DNA of 64,000 nucleotides. Origin: CALGFI01 sp963786805. GTDB taxonomy: Bacteria; Actinomycetota; UBA4738; HRBIN12. Within the stretch, counting starts at the first letter, position 1, and the number at the start of each line of letters is the position of its first letter. The position numbers and the translations under genes were made by a program. The notes beneath the pieces are model-generated. The model ran no database searches, was not told the DNA's origin, and worked only from the letters and a program-made list of their open reading frames with translations. The DNA is taken from contig CAWBAK010000003.1 of NCBI GenBank assembly GCA_963786805.1, positions 278,472 through 342,471 on the forward strand, written 5' to 3'. Below are positions 1-8,795 of the stretch, piece after piece.

Positions 1-2
1 CC

Positions 3-182
3 TCGGAGGTGTGGGAGGCCGTGCGCGCGAGCGAATCCGAGCTCGACGGTACGGGACGCGTGCTCGTCCGCGCGTCGGGAACCGAACCGCTCGTGCGCGT
101 CATGGTCGAGGCCGAGACCGAAGAGCTCGCGCGTAGGCACGCAGATGCGCTCGCCGAACGCATCCGCGCCGCCCTCGGCTAG
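3..182 (+). CDS. glmM: Phosphoglucosamine mutase, C-terminal end (partial)
   Basis: The frame enters from the left edge and stops at 182. Its last 59 residues contain VRASGTEPLVRVMVEA, the phosphate-binding loop of the C-terminal domain of phosphoglucosamine and phosphomannose mutases. GlmM converts glucosamine-6-phosphate to glucosamine-1-phosphate for UDP-GlcNAc and peptidoglycan synthesis. The next gene is glmS, the preceding enzyme of the same pathway, which favours GlmM over a phosphomannomutase. The catalytic serine and metal-binding domains lie outside the window. Confidence 0.9.
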   Translation, partial: SEVWEAVRASESELDGTGRVLVRASGTEPLVRVMVEAETEELARRHADALAERIRAALG

Positions 183-199
183 AGAGCAGCGCCGGCTGT

Positions 200-205
200 T
201 ACCCT
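200..205 (+). promoter_or_regulatory. glmS: Candidate -10 element (TACCCT) for glmS
   Basis: TACCCT fits the TANNNT form of actinobacterial -10 elements and ends 10 bases before the glmS ATG. No Shine-Dalgarno sequence lies in between, so the transcript may have a leader of only a few bases. The same hexamer occurs before acpS. This is inferred from position and sequence alone. Confidence 0.35.
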
Positions 206-215
206 CGGACCCCCA

Positions 216-2042
216 ATGTGCGGCATCGTGGGCTATGTCGGCCCCGACCAAGCGCTCCCGATCGTCCTCGAGGGTCTTCGGCGTCTCGAGTACCGGGGCT
301 ACGACTCGGCAGGTGTTGCCGTGCTCGACGGGGGCCTCTCGGTCGTCAAGCGCGCCGGGAAGCTCTCCGAGCTGGAGCGGGCGCTCGAGGAGCACGGAGC
401 GCCCGCCGGCACCGTCGGGATGGGTCACACCCGCTGGGCGACCCACGGCGCGCCGACGGATCGCAACGCGCATCCGCACACCGACTGTCGCGGAACGATC
501 GCGGTGATCCACAACGGGATCGTCGAGAACTTCGCCGACCTTCGCGACGAGCTGGAGAAGCGTGGGCACGCCTTCGTCTCCGAGACCGACACCGAGGTCG
601 TGGCGCATCTCATCGAGGAGAAACAGGACGGCGCGCTCGCCGACCGCGTACGAGCGACGGTACGCGAGCTCGAAGGCGCGTACGCGCTCGTGGTGCTCTC
701 GGCCGATGAGCCCGACGTCATCGTCGGCGTGAAGGTCGCGTCGCCACTGGTCGTCGGGCTCGGCGACGGCGAGAACGTGCTCGCCTCCGACATCCCCGCG
801 GTGCTCTCGAAGACCCGACGGGTCCTGCCCGTCTCCGAACGCCAGGTCGTCGAGGTCCGCGCGGGCGGGGTTCGCGTCACCGACTTCGACGGCAACGACG
901 TTCGAGCCGAGCCGTTCGAGGTCGACTGGGACGTGTCGCGCGCGCAGAAGGGCGGGTACGACGACTTCATGCGCAAGGAGATCGACGAGCAACCGGCGGC
1001 GATCCACGACACCCTCGTCGGCCGGCTCAGCGAGCGCGGCATGCTGTCCCTGGACGAGGTGCACCTGGACCCCGACGTGCTGCGCGAGGTCGACAAGGTC
1101 TTCGTCGTCGCGTGCGGCACCGCGTACCACTCGGGGCTCGTCGCGAAGTACGCGATCGAGCACTGGACCCGGATCCCGGTCGAGATCGAGATCGCCTCGG
1201 AGTTCCGCTATCGCGACCCGGTCCTCGGCCCCGACACGCTGACGATCGCCGTGAGCCAGTCCGGAGAGACGATCGACACCCTCGAGGCCGCCCGGCACGC
1301 CGCCCGGCAGGGGTCACGCGTCCTCGCCGTGACGAACACGGTCGGCTCTTCCCTGGCTCGCGAAGCCGGTGCGGTGATGTACACCCACGCCGGACCCGAG
1401 ATCGGCGTCGCCGCCACGAAGACGTTCGCGACGCAGATGGTCGCGCTCGACCTCGTCGCGCTGTACCTGGCGCAGATCCGAGGGCCGATGTACCCCGTCG
1501 AGATCGAGGAGATCGTCGCGACGATGCGCGAGCTCCCGGAGCAGGTCCGCAGGACCTTGGAGCTGGACTCGCAGGTGCGGGCCGTCGCCGAGGAGATCCA
1601 CCAGGCGCGCGACGTGCTGTTCATCGGTCGGCATACCGGGTTCCCCGCCGCGCTCGAGGGTGCCCTGAAGCTCAAGGAGCTGAGCTACGTCCACGCCGAG
1701 GGGTACCCGGCCGGCGAGCTGAAGCACGGAGCGATCGCGCTCGTCGAGGAGGGAGTTCCGGTGGTGGCGGTGGCGACCGAGTGCCACGTCTACCCGAAGA
1801 TGCTCTCGAACATCCAGGAGGTGCGAGCCCGCGGCGCCCTGGTGATCGCCGTGGCGAGCGAAGGCGACGAGGAGATCGAGCGTTCCGCGGAACACGTCCT
1901 GTTCGTCCCCCGGGTCCCGGAGCTGTTCTCGCCGGTGGTCGTCACGCCGCCGCTGCAGCTCCTCGCCTATCACGTCGCCAAGCTGCGCGGGTGTGACGTC
2001 GACCAGCCTCGCAACCTGGCCAAGAGCGTCACCGTCGAGTAG
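216..2042 (+). CDS. glmS: Glutamine--fructose-6-phosphate aminotransferase (isomerizing)
   Basis: This 608-residue protein has the normal family length. It begins MCGIVGYVG, so Cys2 becomes the N-terminal nucleophile of the class II glutamine amidotransferase domain (about residues 1-215). Two SIS sugar-isomerase domains follow, with the SQSGETIDT loop in the first. It ends in the typical DQPRNLAKSVTVE tail. It makes glucosamine-6-phosphate from fructose-6-phosphate and glutamine, the first step of the amino-sugar pathway, in the cytoplasm. It follows glmM by 33 bases. No glmS ribozyme is visible upstream, and the gap is too short for one. The frame is intact. Confidence 0.97.
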   Translation: MCGIVGYVGPDQALPIVLEGLRRLEYRGYDSAGVAVLDGGLSVVKRAGKLSELERALEEHGAPAGTVGMGHTRWATHGAPTDRNAHPHTDCRGTIAVIHNGIVENFADLRDELEKRGHAFVSETDTEVVAHLIEEKQDGALADRVRATVRELEGAYALVVLSADEPDVIVGVKVASPLVVGLGDGENVLASDIPAVLSKTRRVLPVSERQVVEVRAGGVRVTDFDGNDVRAEPFEVDWDVSRAQKGGYDDFMRKEIDEQPAAIHDTLVGRLSERGMLSLDEVHLDPDVLREVDKVFVVACGTAYHSGLVAKYAIEHWTRIPVEIEIASEFRYRDPVLGPDTLTIAVSQSGETIDTLEAARHAARQGSRVLAVTNTVGSSLAREAGAVMYTHAGPEIGVAATKTFATQMVALDLVALYLAQIRGPMYPVEIEEIVATMRELPEQVRRTLELDSQVRAVAEEIHQARDVLFIGRHTGFPAALEGALKLKELSYVHAEGYPAGELKHGAIALVEEGVPVVAVATECHVYPKMLSNIQEVRARGALVIAVASEGDEEIERSAEHVLFVPRVPELFSPVVVTPPLQLLAYHVAKLRGCDVDQPRNLAKSVTVE

Positions 2043-2049
2043 GCCGGGC

Positions 2050-2055
2050 TACCCT
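2050..2055 (+). promoter_or_regulatory. acpS: Candidate -10 element (TACCCT) for acpS
   Basis: TACCCT lies six bases before the GTG start of acpS, a spacing that would put the transcription start on or beside the start codon (leaderless mRNA). No ribosome binding site is visible. The motif matches the one before glmS. Inference from sequence and spacing only. Confidence 0.35.
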
Positions 2056-2061
2056 TAGGGC

Positions 2062-2436
2062 GTGGAGATCCTCGGACTCGGGGTCGACATCTGCGAGATC
2101 GAGCGCATGGAGCGCGCGCTCGAGCGGCACGGCTCGATGCGCGAGCGGGTGTTCACCCCCGAGGAGATCGCGTACTGCGAATCCAAGGCCCGGCCCGCCG
2201 AGTCCTACGCCGGCCGGTTCGCCGCGCGAGAAGCCGTGATCAAGGCCCTCGGCGGCTATCGAGGCCGCAGGTGGCAGGACATCAGCGTCACGCGGTCGCC
2301 CTCGGGCGCGCCGGCGATCCGGCTGGAGGGCAACGCGAAGCAGCGTGCCGACGCGCTCGGCGTCGACCGGGTGATGGTCACGTTCACGCACGAGCGGACG
2401 TCGGCGGTGGCCTTCGCCGTGGCCGTGAGCCCGTGA
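2062..2436 (+). CDS. acpS: Holo-[acyl-carrier-protein] synthase
   Basis: This 124-residue protein starts at GTG. It transfers 4'-phosphopantetheine from CoA to a serine of acyl carrier protein, activating fatty-acid synthesis in the cytoplasm. The N-terminal block GVDICEIERM carries the magnesium-binding aspartate of the family. The second signature spans FTPEEIAYCESK and RFAAREAVIKAL. Length is typical of stand-alone AcpS. Its stop overlaps the start of the next gene by four bases, so the two are probably translationally coupled. Confidence 0.94.
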   Translation: MEILGLGVDICEIERMERALERHGSMRERVFTPEEIAYCESKARPAESYAGRFAAREAVIKALGGYRGRRWQDISVTRSPSGAPAIRLEGNAKQRADALGVDRVMVTFTHERTSAVAFAVAVSP

Positions 2437-3953
2437 AGCCGATCCTGTCGCCCGCGGAGGCGAGCGCGCTCGACGGGGCGGCTCAGGAGCGTGGGATCGC
2501 GGCCGAGACGCTCATGGAGAACGCGGGTCGCGAGGTGGCCGGCGCGGCCGTCCGGCTTGCGGGAGGGACGTACGGCCGTCGAGCGGTGGTCGTGGCCGGG
2601 AAGGGCAACAACGGCGGTGACGGGCTCGTCGCTGCTCGCTACCTGGACGCGTGGGGGATGCGCGTGACGGTCGTGCTCTTCGATGACCGTTCGCGCGAGC
2701 CCGCGGCGATGAACCTCTCTCGGCTCAGGAGGACCGCGGTTCGCGTCCGGCCATGGTCGGCCGAGCTGGTGCAGCGAGAGATCGCGCGCGCCGACGTCGC
2801 CGTGGACGCGATCTTCGGAACGGGGTTCCGAGGTGCGCCCGACGGAGGCTTCACCGGCGCGATCGGATCCCTGAACGACGGCGACGTTCCGGTGGTCGCC
2901 GTGGACATCCCGTCCGGCGTGAACGGCGAGACGGGTGCGGTCGAGTCGGTCGCGGTCCGAGCGGACATCACGGTGACGTTCGGGGCGGCCAAGCCCGGGG
3001 TGGTCTTCCCCCCGGGATCGACGCACGCGGGCATCGTGGAGGTCGCCGACATCGGGTTCCCGCCCGATCTCGTTCGATCCGACCTGGCGCTCCTGGAGAC
3101 CGAGGACGTCGCCGGATGGCTTCCCCGCCGCGACGAGGACACGCACAAGCGAGCATCCGGGTTCGTCGTCGTGATCGGTGGTTCGCGCTCGATGACGGGC
3201 GCCGTGTCGCTCATGGCGCATGCCGCGTACCGCTCGGGTGCCGGCCTGGTCGCCGCCGGGGTCCCCTCGTCCATCCTGCCGGTCGTCCAGGGCGCGGTCC
3301 GGGAGGCCGTCTTCGCCCCGCTGCCCGAGACCGAGGACGGAACCGCGTCCGGCGGCACCGAACGGCTCTCCGAGCTGATCGGGCAGGCCGGCGCGCTCGC
3401 GATCGGACCCGGGATGACGACCGACGAGCGCACGTCGGCCTGGGTCCGCGAGCTCGTTCGGGGTTCCGAGATCCCGGTCGTCCTGGACGCCGACGGCCTG
3501 AACGCCTTCGCCGGACGAGCGCCCGAGCTCGCCGACCGCAAGGCGGAGCTCGTCCTGACGCCGCACGCGGGGGAGTTCTCGCGGCTCTCGGGTGTGAGCG
3601 CGAAGGACCTCGCGGCGGACCGGGTCGGTCATGCCCGCAAGCTCGCGGCCGAGACGCAGGCCGTCGTCCTGCTGAAAGGAACGCGCACGCTCGTGGCAGC
3701 ACCGGACGGCTCCGTGCGCGTGAACCCGACCGGCGGCCCGTTCCTCGCGACGGGCGGGACGGGTGACGTCCTCACCGGGATGATCGCCGCGCTGCTCGCA
3801 CGCCGTCTCGCGCCGGTGGATGCGGCGTCCGCCGCCGCGTTCGTCCACGGCGTCGCGGGGTCGGCCGCCGCGGAGGTCTCGGGCGAGGGAACGACCGCGA
3901 GCGACGTGCTCGAGCGGGTCGCCGAGGCGTTCGTCGAGGTCGCGGGCGCGTGA
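2433..3953 (+). CDS. nnr: Bifunctional NAD(P)H-hydrate epimerase / ADP-dependent NAD(P)H-hydrate dehydratase
   Basis: This 506-residue protein repairs hydrated NADH and NADPH. The N-terminal half is the epimerase (YjeF_N) domain, with MENAGREVA and the dinucleotide-binding GKGNNGGDGL. The C-terminal half is the ribokinase-like dehydratase (YjeF_C/CARKD), with IGPGMTTDE, LTPHAGEFSRL and TGGTGDVLTGMIAA. I chose GTG at 2433, which overlaps the acpS stop as GTGA. A longer open frame extends upstream inside acpS but is not coding there. The acpS-nnr-alr order is common in actinobacteria. Confidence 0.93.
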   Translation: MKPILSPAEASALDGAAQERGIAAETLMENAGREVAGAAVRLAGGTYGRRAVVVAGKGNNGGDGLVAARYLDAWGMRVTVVLFDDRSREPAAMNLSRLRRTAVRVRPWSAELVQREIARADVAVDAIFGTGFRGAPDGGFTGAIGSLNDGDVPVVAVDIPSGVNGETGAVESVAVRADITVTFGAAKPGVVFPPGSTHAGIVEVADIGFPPDLVRSDLALLETEDVAGWLPRRDEDTHKRASGFVVVIGGSRSMTGAVSLMAHAAYRSGAGLVAAGVPSSILPVVQGAVREAVFAPLPETEDGTASGGTERLSELIGQAGALAIGPGMTTDERTSAWVRELVRGSEIPVVLDADGLNAFAGRAPELADRKAELVLTPHAGEFSRLSGVSAKDLAADRVGHARKLAAETQAVVLLKGTRTLVAAPDGSVRVNPTGGPFLATGGTGDVLTGMIAALLARRLAPVDAASAAAFVHGVAGSAAAEVSGEGTTASDVLERVAEAFVEVAGA

Positions 3954-5056
3954 CGAGATACCGGCCGACCGTCGTCGAGGTCGACCTCGAGGCGATCCGG
4001 CACAACGTGCGGCTGCTGAAGCCCCCGAACGCCGAGCTGATGGCCGTCGTGAAGGCCGACGGCTACGGGCACGGCGACGAGGCCGTGGCGCGTGCGGCGC
4101 TCGAGGCCGGCGCCACGTGGATCGGCGTCGCCCTCGCGGAGGAGGGCCTCGGCCTGCGCGAACGCGGCATCGAGGCCCCGATCCTGGTCCTGTCCGAGCT
4201 CCCGCCGGGATCGGAGAAGGAAGCGATCGCCGGCGCGCTCACCCCGACGGTCTACACCGAAGACGGGGTGGCCGGGGTGGCGGAGGCCGCCGTGGCGCTC
4301 GGCCGGGCGGCCGCCGTGCACCTGAAGCTCGATACGGGCATGCACCGGGTCGGGCTGTGGCCGCCCTCCCGCGCGACCGCGTTCGCGCACGCGATCCGTG
4401 GCGCGGGACTTCAGCTCGAGGGGCTGTGGACGCACTTCGCCGCGTCCGAGCGCGACGACGAGGGCACGCGGGAGCAGCTGCAGCGCCTGCTCGAGGCGCG
4501 CGATGCGCTCGCGGCCGAGGGCATCCGGCCGCGGCTCGTCCACGCCGCGAACAGCGGCGCCACGATCCGGCTGCCCGAGACCCACCTGGACCTCGTGCGA
4601 CCCGGCGCGGCCGTCTACGGGCTCGACCCGGGCGGCGGGATCGGACCAACGTTCGGGTTGCGTCCCGCGCTCACGTGGCGCTCGGCGGTCACGATGGTGA
4701 AGCGGGTGCCGGCGGGCGATCGCCTCTCGTACGGCGGGACCTACCGACTGGAGCGCGACGCGAACGTCGCGACGGTGCCCGTCGGCTACGGGGACGGGTT
4801 CCCTCGGGGACTCTCGTCGAAGGCCGAGGTGCTCGTCGGCGGCCGCCGGCACCGCGTCGCCGGAACGGTCACGATGGATCAGATCCTCGTCGACTGCGGG
4901 GACGAGGACGTCGCGACGGGGGACGAGGTCGTCTTGATCGGTGCCTCCGGCGAGGAGCGGATCACGGCCGAGGAGCTCGCCTCACACATCGGGACGATCG
5001 GGTACGAGATCGCGACGGCGATCAGCGCGCGTGTCCCCCGCGAGTACGTCGGATGA
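3950..5056 (+). CDS. alr: Alanine racemase
   Basis: This 368-residue PLP enzyme interconverts L- and D-alanine for peptidoglycan. VVKADGYGHG near the N terminus holds the PLP lysine (Lys35). SYGGTY near residue 260 carries the tyrosine that acts as the second catalytic base, and YGDGFPR follows. The start is GTG, overlapping the nnr stop by four bases. Length matches the fold-type III Alr family. It belongs to a cell-wall precursor neighbourhood with glmM and glmS. Confidence 0.95.
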   Translation: MTRYRPTVVEVDLEAIRHNVRLLKPPNAELMAVVKADGYGHGDEAVARAALEAGATWIGVALAEEGLGLRERGIEAPILVLSELPPGSEKEAIAGALTPTVYTEDGVAGVAEAAVALGRAAAVHLKLDTGMHRVGLWPPSRATAFAHAIRGAGLQLEGLWTHFAASERDDEGTREQLQRLLEARDALAAEGIRPRLVHAANSGATIRLPETHLDLVRPGAAVYGLDPGGGIGPTFGLRPALTWRSAVTMVKRVPAGDRLSYGGTYRLERDANVATVPVGYGDGFPRGLSSKAEVLVGGRRHRVAGTVTMDQILVDCGDEDVATGDEVVLIGASGEERITAEELASHIGTIGYEIATAISARVPREYVG

Positions 5057-6096
5057 CGCGACGACGCAAGGCGATCGTCACCGCCGGGATCGCGGCCGGA
5101 GCCGTCGCCGGCGGCATGGTCGGCCGCACCGTGCTGAACGCGCGCCGCCGCCGCGACGACCCGGAGGACCACGGGCCCTTCTCGGCGCTGCCGCCCGAGG
5201 ACCTCGGGATGGTGCGCTCCTTCGACGGCACCGAGATCGCCGTCCGCGCGGCCGGGGACCCCGCGAAACCCGTCATCGTCTTCGTCCACGGCTTCAGCCT
5301 CGACCTCACCACTTGGCATCACCAGTGGTCGGAGTTGTCCGAGCGGTATCGCTGCGTGCTGTTCGACTTCCGCTCGCACGGCCGGAGCGGCTCCGCCGCG
5401 GCCGGCGATCTGTCGCCCGCCGCGTTCGGCCACGACGTCGCCGCGGTGCTCGAGGCGGTGAAGACGAGCGGACGGATCCTTCTGGTCGGTCACAGCATGG
5501 GCTCGATGGCGATCCTGTCGATGGCCGAATCGCACCCGGACCTCTTCTCGGCCCGGGTCGGCGGCTGTGTCTTCGTCGGCTCGGCGGCGGGCGATCTGGT
5601 GCGGGGAGCGATGGGCTCGATCAGGACGATGCTCACACCGGGGATCGGATCCCTGCGGCGAGCGGCCTCGGGAGTGAACCGGGTCCGAGGGCACCTCCTG
5701 TCGAACGCGACCGACCCCGGGTACCTCATCGCGCGCGCGACGCAGTTCGGGCCCGACGCGTCGCCCGCGACGGTGAGCTACGTCGTGGGGCTGGCCGCGA
5801 GGGCGCCGACGAAGGTGTGGACGAACGCGCTCGCCGGGCTGATGGACTCGGACCTCCGTCACGCGGTCGCGCACGTCACGGTTCCGTCGCTCGTCCTGGT
5901 CGGGGACCGCGACCGGGTGACGCCGATGGCCTCGGCGATCGCGTTCGCGGACTCGCTTCCCAACGGACGCTTCGAGGTGCTCGAACGCGCCGGCCACTTC
6001 CCGATGATGGAGGTGCCCGAAGAGCTCAACCGGCTCGTGGACGGGTTCGCGCGCGAGGTCCTCAAGGCCGGCGGAAGGAAACGGAGGACGGCGTGA
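5053..6096 (+). CDS. Alpha/beta hydrolase, membrane-anchored or secreted
   Basis: This 347-residue alpha/beta-hydrolase has an N-terminal segment (about residues 8-27, rich in Ala, Gly and Ile) that could be a membrane anchor or signal. VFVHGFSLD supplies the oxyanion loop. GHSMG places the nucleophile at Ser148. Acid and histidine candidates lie in LVGDRDRVTP and AGHFPMME. The substrate cannot be told from sequence; epoxide hydrolases, esterases and lipases share these motifs. ATGA overlap with alr puts it in the same operon. Confidence 0.85.
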   Translation: MTRRRKAIVTAGIAAGAVAGGMVGRTVLNARRRRDDPEDHGPFSALPPEDLGMVRSFDGTEIAVRAAGDPAKPVIVFVHGFSLDLTTWHHQWSELSERYRCVLFDFRSHGRSGSAAAGDLSPAAFGHDVAAVLEAVKTSGRILLVGHSMGSMAILSMAESHPDLFSARVGGCVFVGSAAGDLVRGAMGSIRTMLTPGIGSLRRAASGVNRVRGHLLSNATDPGYLIARATQFGPDASPATVSYVVGLAARAPTKVWTNALAGLMDSDLRHAVAHVTVPSLVLVGDRDRVTPMASAIAFADSLPNGRFEVLERAGHFPMMEVPEELNRLVDGFAREVLKAGGRKRRTA

Positions 6097-6995
6097 TCAC
6101 GAGCGTCGAGGGGATCCGCGTGGGCCACTGGACGGACCGGGAGGGCGTGACCGGCTGCACCGTGGTCCTGTGTCCGCCGGGCACGGTCGGCTCGTGCGAC
6201 GTGAAAGGTGGAGCCCCCGGGACGCGCGAGACCGACGCGATCCGGCCGGGCACGAGCGTTCCCGAGGTCCACGCGGTCCTGTTGACGGGCGGCAGCGCGT
6301 TCGGGCTCGCCGCCGCCGACGGCGTCGTGCGGTGGCTCGAGGAGCAGGGGACCGGATTCGACGTCGGCGTCGCGCGGGTGCCGATCGTTCCCGCCGCCGT
6401 CCTGTTCGACCTGGCGATCGGCGACCCGCTGGCTCGACCCGGCGTCGATGCCGGGATCGCGGCCTGCGAGGCCGCGTCGAGCGGCGAGGTCGCCGAGGGA
6501 TCGGTCGGCGCGGGAACCGGCGCCACCGTCGCGAAGCACCCGAACCCGTCCGCCGGCTGGAAGGGAGGGCTCGGCACCGCTTCCGTCGAGGAGGACGGCG
6601 CGATCGTCGCGGCGCTGGCGGCCGTGAACGCGCTCGGCGCGATCACCGAGGACGACGGCACGCCGATCGCCGCGAACCGCGATCCCGACGCCGAGCCTCG
6701 AACGTGGCCCGGGGCGAACACCACGCTCGTCGTGGTGGCGACGAACGCCGCCCTGTCGAAGGAGCGCGCCCAGCTGCTCGCGCAGGCCGGCTCCGAGGGC
6801 ATCTCCCTGGCCGTTCGGCCCTCGCATACGATGTGGGACGGCGACGCGGTCTTCTCCCTCGGCACCGGGGCGGTCGAGACGCCGCAGTCCACGTTGGAGC
6901 GGATGGCGGTGCGGGCCGTCGCCGAGGCGATCCGCCGGGGCGTGCGTCTGGCGGAACCGCTCGGCGGCGTGCCGGCCATGGGGGAGGCGAGATGA
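6093..6995 (+). CDS. P1 family peptidase (DmpA/ThnT-like N-terminal nucleophile hydrolase)
   Basis: This 300-residue protein belongs to the P1 (peptidase S58) family of self-cleaving aminopeptidases. Visible motifs are IRVGHWTD at the start, LLTGGSAFGLAAADGV, GSVGAGTGATVAK and ANTTLVVVATN. The Asn209-Thr210 step in the last fits the position where relatives autocleave to expose a serine or threonine nucleophile; ThnT, for example, cuts at Asn-Thr. Substrates in the family are short peptides or amides with an N-terminal amino acid. GTG start overlaps the hydrolase stop. Confidence 0.88.
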   Translation: MITSVEGIRVGHWTDREGVTGCTVVLCPPGTVGSCDVKGGAPGTRETDAIRPGTSVPEVHAVLLTGGSAFGLAAADGVVRWLEEQGTGFDVGVARVPIVPAAVLFDLAIGDPLARPGVDAGIAACEAASSGEVAEGSVGAGTGATVAKHPNPSAGWKGGLGTASVEEDGAIVAALAAVNALGAITEDDGTPIAANRDPDAEPRTWPGANTTLVVVATNAALSKERAQLLAQAGSEGISLAVRPSHTMWDGDAVFSLGTGAVETPQSTLERMAVRAVAEAIRRGVRLAEPLGGVPAMGEAR

Positions 6996-7588
6996 GAGCT
7001 CTGGAGGAGGCGGCGCGGGACGCCTCGACGTGCGTGCGCTGCCGGCTCTCGCAGGGGCGGACGCAGGTCGTCTACGGGGTCGGCGACCCGGATGCCGACC
7101 TGATGTTCATCGGCGAGGCGCCGGGGTTCCACGAGGACAAGCAGGGCGTCCCCTTCGTGGGCGCGGCGGGCCAGCTGCTCAACCGATTGCTCGCCGAGAG
7201 CGGGATCGAACGCGACGAGGTCTACATCAACAACGTCATCCTTTGCCGCCCTCCCGGGAACCGGGATCCGCTCCCCGACGAGCTCGAGGCCTGTCGTCCG
7301 TGGCTCGACGAGCGCATCGCGATCATCGACCCCGCGGTCATCGTCACCCTGGGCAACTGGGCGACGCGGTACATCCTCGGGTCGAACGTCTCGATCAGCC
7401 GGGTTCGGGGGCAGCGGTTCCCGTGGAACGGCCGGACCGTCATCCCGACGTTCCACCCCGCCGCGGTCCTGCACGGCGGCGGGGAGAACTCGACGCAGAT
7501 GACGGCGCTCCGGATGGACTTCCAGGAGATGAAGCGCGCGCTCGCCGAGCGGCCGCAGCCGGTCGAGGAGCAGCTCGGCCTGTTCTGA
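6992..7588 (+). CDS. Type 4 (family 4) uracil-DNA glycosylase
   Basis: This 198-residue protein excises uracil from DNA. Four cysteines in the family's iron-sulfur pattern are Cys14, Cys17, Cys85 and Cys101. The catalytic motif GEAPG is at residues 41-45, and the second motif HPAAVL begins at His155. The length and the C-terminal polymerase-like EEQLGLF tail fit family 4 UDGs. ATGA overlap couples it to the peptidase gene. A 12-base tandem duplication sits exactly at its stop codon. Confidence 0.93.
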   Translation: MRALEEAARDASTCVRCRLSQGRTQVVYGVGDPDADLMFIGEAPGFHEDKQGVPFVGAAGQLLNRLLAESGIERDEVYINNVILCRPPGNRDPLPDELEACRPWLDERIAIIDPAVIVTLGNWATRYILGSNVSISRVRGQRFPWNGRTVIPTFHPAAVLHGGGENSTQMTALRMDFQEMKRALAERPQPVEEQLGLF

Positions 7589-7600
7589 GGCCTGTTCTGA
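7577..7600 (+). repeat. Perfect 12-bp tandem duplication at a stop codon
   Basis: GGCCTGTTCTGA occurs twice head to tail (7577-7588 and 7589-7600). The first copy encodes the last residues and stop of the glycosylase. The second copy supplies the A of the tsaE start codon. Without the duplication the two genes would share the usual ATGA overlap seen between their neighbours. Confidence 0.95.
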
Positions 7601-8091
7601 TGCGGATCGAGCTCGCCGCCCCCACGGCCGAGGACACCCGTGCGATCGGCGGCGCCCTGGCGGAGCTCCTGCGACCCGGCGACGTCGTGGCGCTCACCGG
7701 GGAGCTCGGCGCGGGCAAGACCACCTTCGTGCAGGGTGCCGCGCGAGCGCTCGAGTATCCGGGAGCCGTCGCCTCGCCGACGTTCACCCTGGTCCGCGAG
7801 TACCGCACGCCGAGCCTGCGGATCGTTCATGCCGACGTCTACCGGCTGGATCGGGCTCAAGAGGTCGTCGATCTCGGACTCCACGAGCTCATGGACGACG
7901 ACGGGGTCCTTCTCGTCGAGTGGGGTGACGCGGTCGCCGAGCTCCTGCCGAGCGACCCGCTCGTCGTCGAGCTCACGGTGCCCGGCGACGGGGAGGAGCG
8001 GGCGATCTCGATCGGCGGCGGAGGAAGTTCGTGGAGCCCTCGATGGGAGCGTCTCGAGCAGCTCGTCGAGCGCTGGAGGGTGGCCGCGTGA
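7600..8091 (+). CDS. tsaE: tRNA threonylcarbamoyladenosine biosynthesis ATPase TsaE
   Basis: This 163-residue P-loop ATPase works with TsaB and TsaD to make N6-threonylcarbamoyladenosine at tRNA position 37. The Walker A loop GELGAGKTT lies around residues 34-42. SPTFTLVREY and the VEWGD motif are both typical of TsaE. Size is normal. All three tsa partners are in this operon. No Shine-Dalgarno sequence precedes the ATG, which follows a 12-base duplication that opened the spacing from the upstream stop. Confidence 0.94.
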   Translation: MRIELAAPTAEDTRAIGGALAELLRPGDVVALTGELGAGKTTFVQGAARALEYPGAVASPTFTLVREYRTPSLRIVHADVYRLDRAQEVVDLGLHELMDDDGVLLVEWGDAVAELLPSDPLVVELTVPGDGEERAISIGGGGSSWSPRWERLEQLVERWRVAA

Positions 8092-8795
8092 TCGTCCTCG
8101 GGATCGACACGTCGACGAACCACGCCTCGATCGCGATCGGCACGGAGGAGCAGATCCTCGGTGCCACGCATTTCGCGGGTCCAGGCAGGCAGGACCCGCT
8201 GATCCCCGCGATCGAGCGGCTCCTTGACTGGACCGGCGTCCCTCTCCCCAAGGTCGGAGGGATCGCGGTCGGCCTGGGTCCGGGTCTGTACACCGGGCTG
8301 CGCGTCGGGGTGGAGGTCGGCAAGTCGCTCGCCCAGGTCCTCCACCTGCCGATCGTCGGGATCTCATCGCTCGACATCCTCGCTTTGGGCGCCCGAACGA
8401 CCCGCCGGCTGATCGGCGCGGTCCTGGATGCCCGCCGTGGAGAGGTCTTCTTCGCGCTCTACCGAAGCGTTCCGGGAGGCGTGATGCGCCTCGGTGACCA
8501 TCGGGTCGGTCGTCCCGAGGCCCTTGCCGCCGAGCTCTTCGCGACACCCGAGGACGTGCTGCTCGTCGGCAACGGTGCCATCCTGTACCGGCAGGAGCTG
8601 GAGCAGGCCGGCCCGCGGGTCGCGTTCGCTCCGGCTACGCTGTCGACGCCGTCGGCCTCTGCGCTCGTCGAGGTCGCGGGGCCGCGCTTCATCCGGGAGG
8701 AAACCGACCGGCTGTCCGACGTAGTGCCGATCTACCTGAGGAAGACCGATGCGGAGATCGCTTGGGATCAGCGAGCCCGAGGCGCCTCGGCTTGA
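8088..8795 (+). CDS. tsaB: tRNA threonylcarbamoyladenosine biosynthesis protein TsaB
   Basis: This 235-residue protein is an ASKHA-fold TsaB, the catalytically inactive partner that dimerises with TsaD. It starts MIVLGIDTSTNHASIAIG and contains AVGLGPGLYTGLRVGVEVGK, the characteristic glycine-rich loop. The GTG start overlaps the tsaE stop as GTGA. The rimI frame begins within its 3' end. Confidence 0.93.
   Translation: MIVLGIDTSTNHASIAIGTEEQILGATHFAGPGRQDPLIPAIERLLDWTGVPLPKVGGIAVGLGPGLYTGLRVGVEVGKSLAQVLHLPIVGISSLDILALGARTTRRLIGAVLDARRGEVFFALYRSVPGGVMRLGDHRVGRPEALAAELFATPEDVLLVGNGAILYRQELEQAGPRVAFAPATLSTPSASALVEVAGPRFIREETDRLSDVVPIYLRKTDAEIAWDQRARGASA

Noticed and set aside
182..215. glmS ribozyme
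   Set aside because: Only 33 bases separate glmM and glmS, too short for the ribozyme.
4941..6092. Upstream extension of the P1 peptidase frame through the hydrolase gene
   Set aside because: The extension is out of frame with a clearly coding alpha/beta hydrolase, and the GTG at 6093 gives the normal start.
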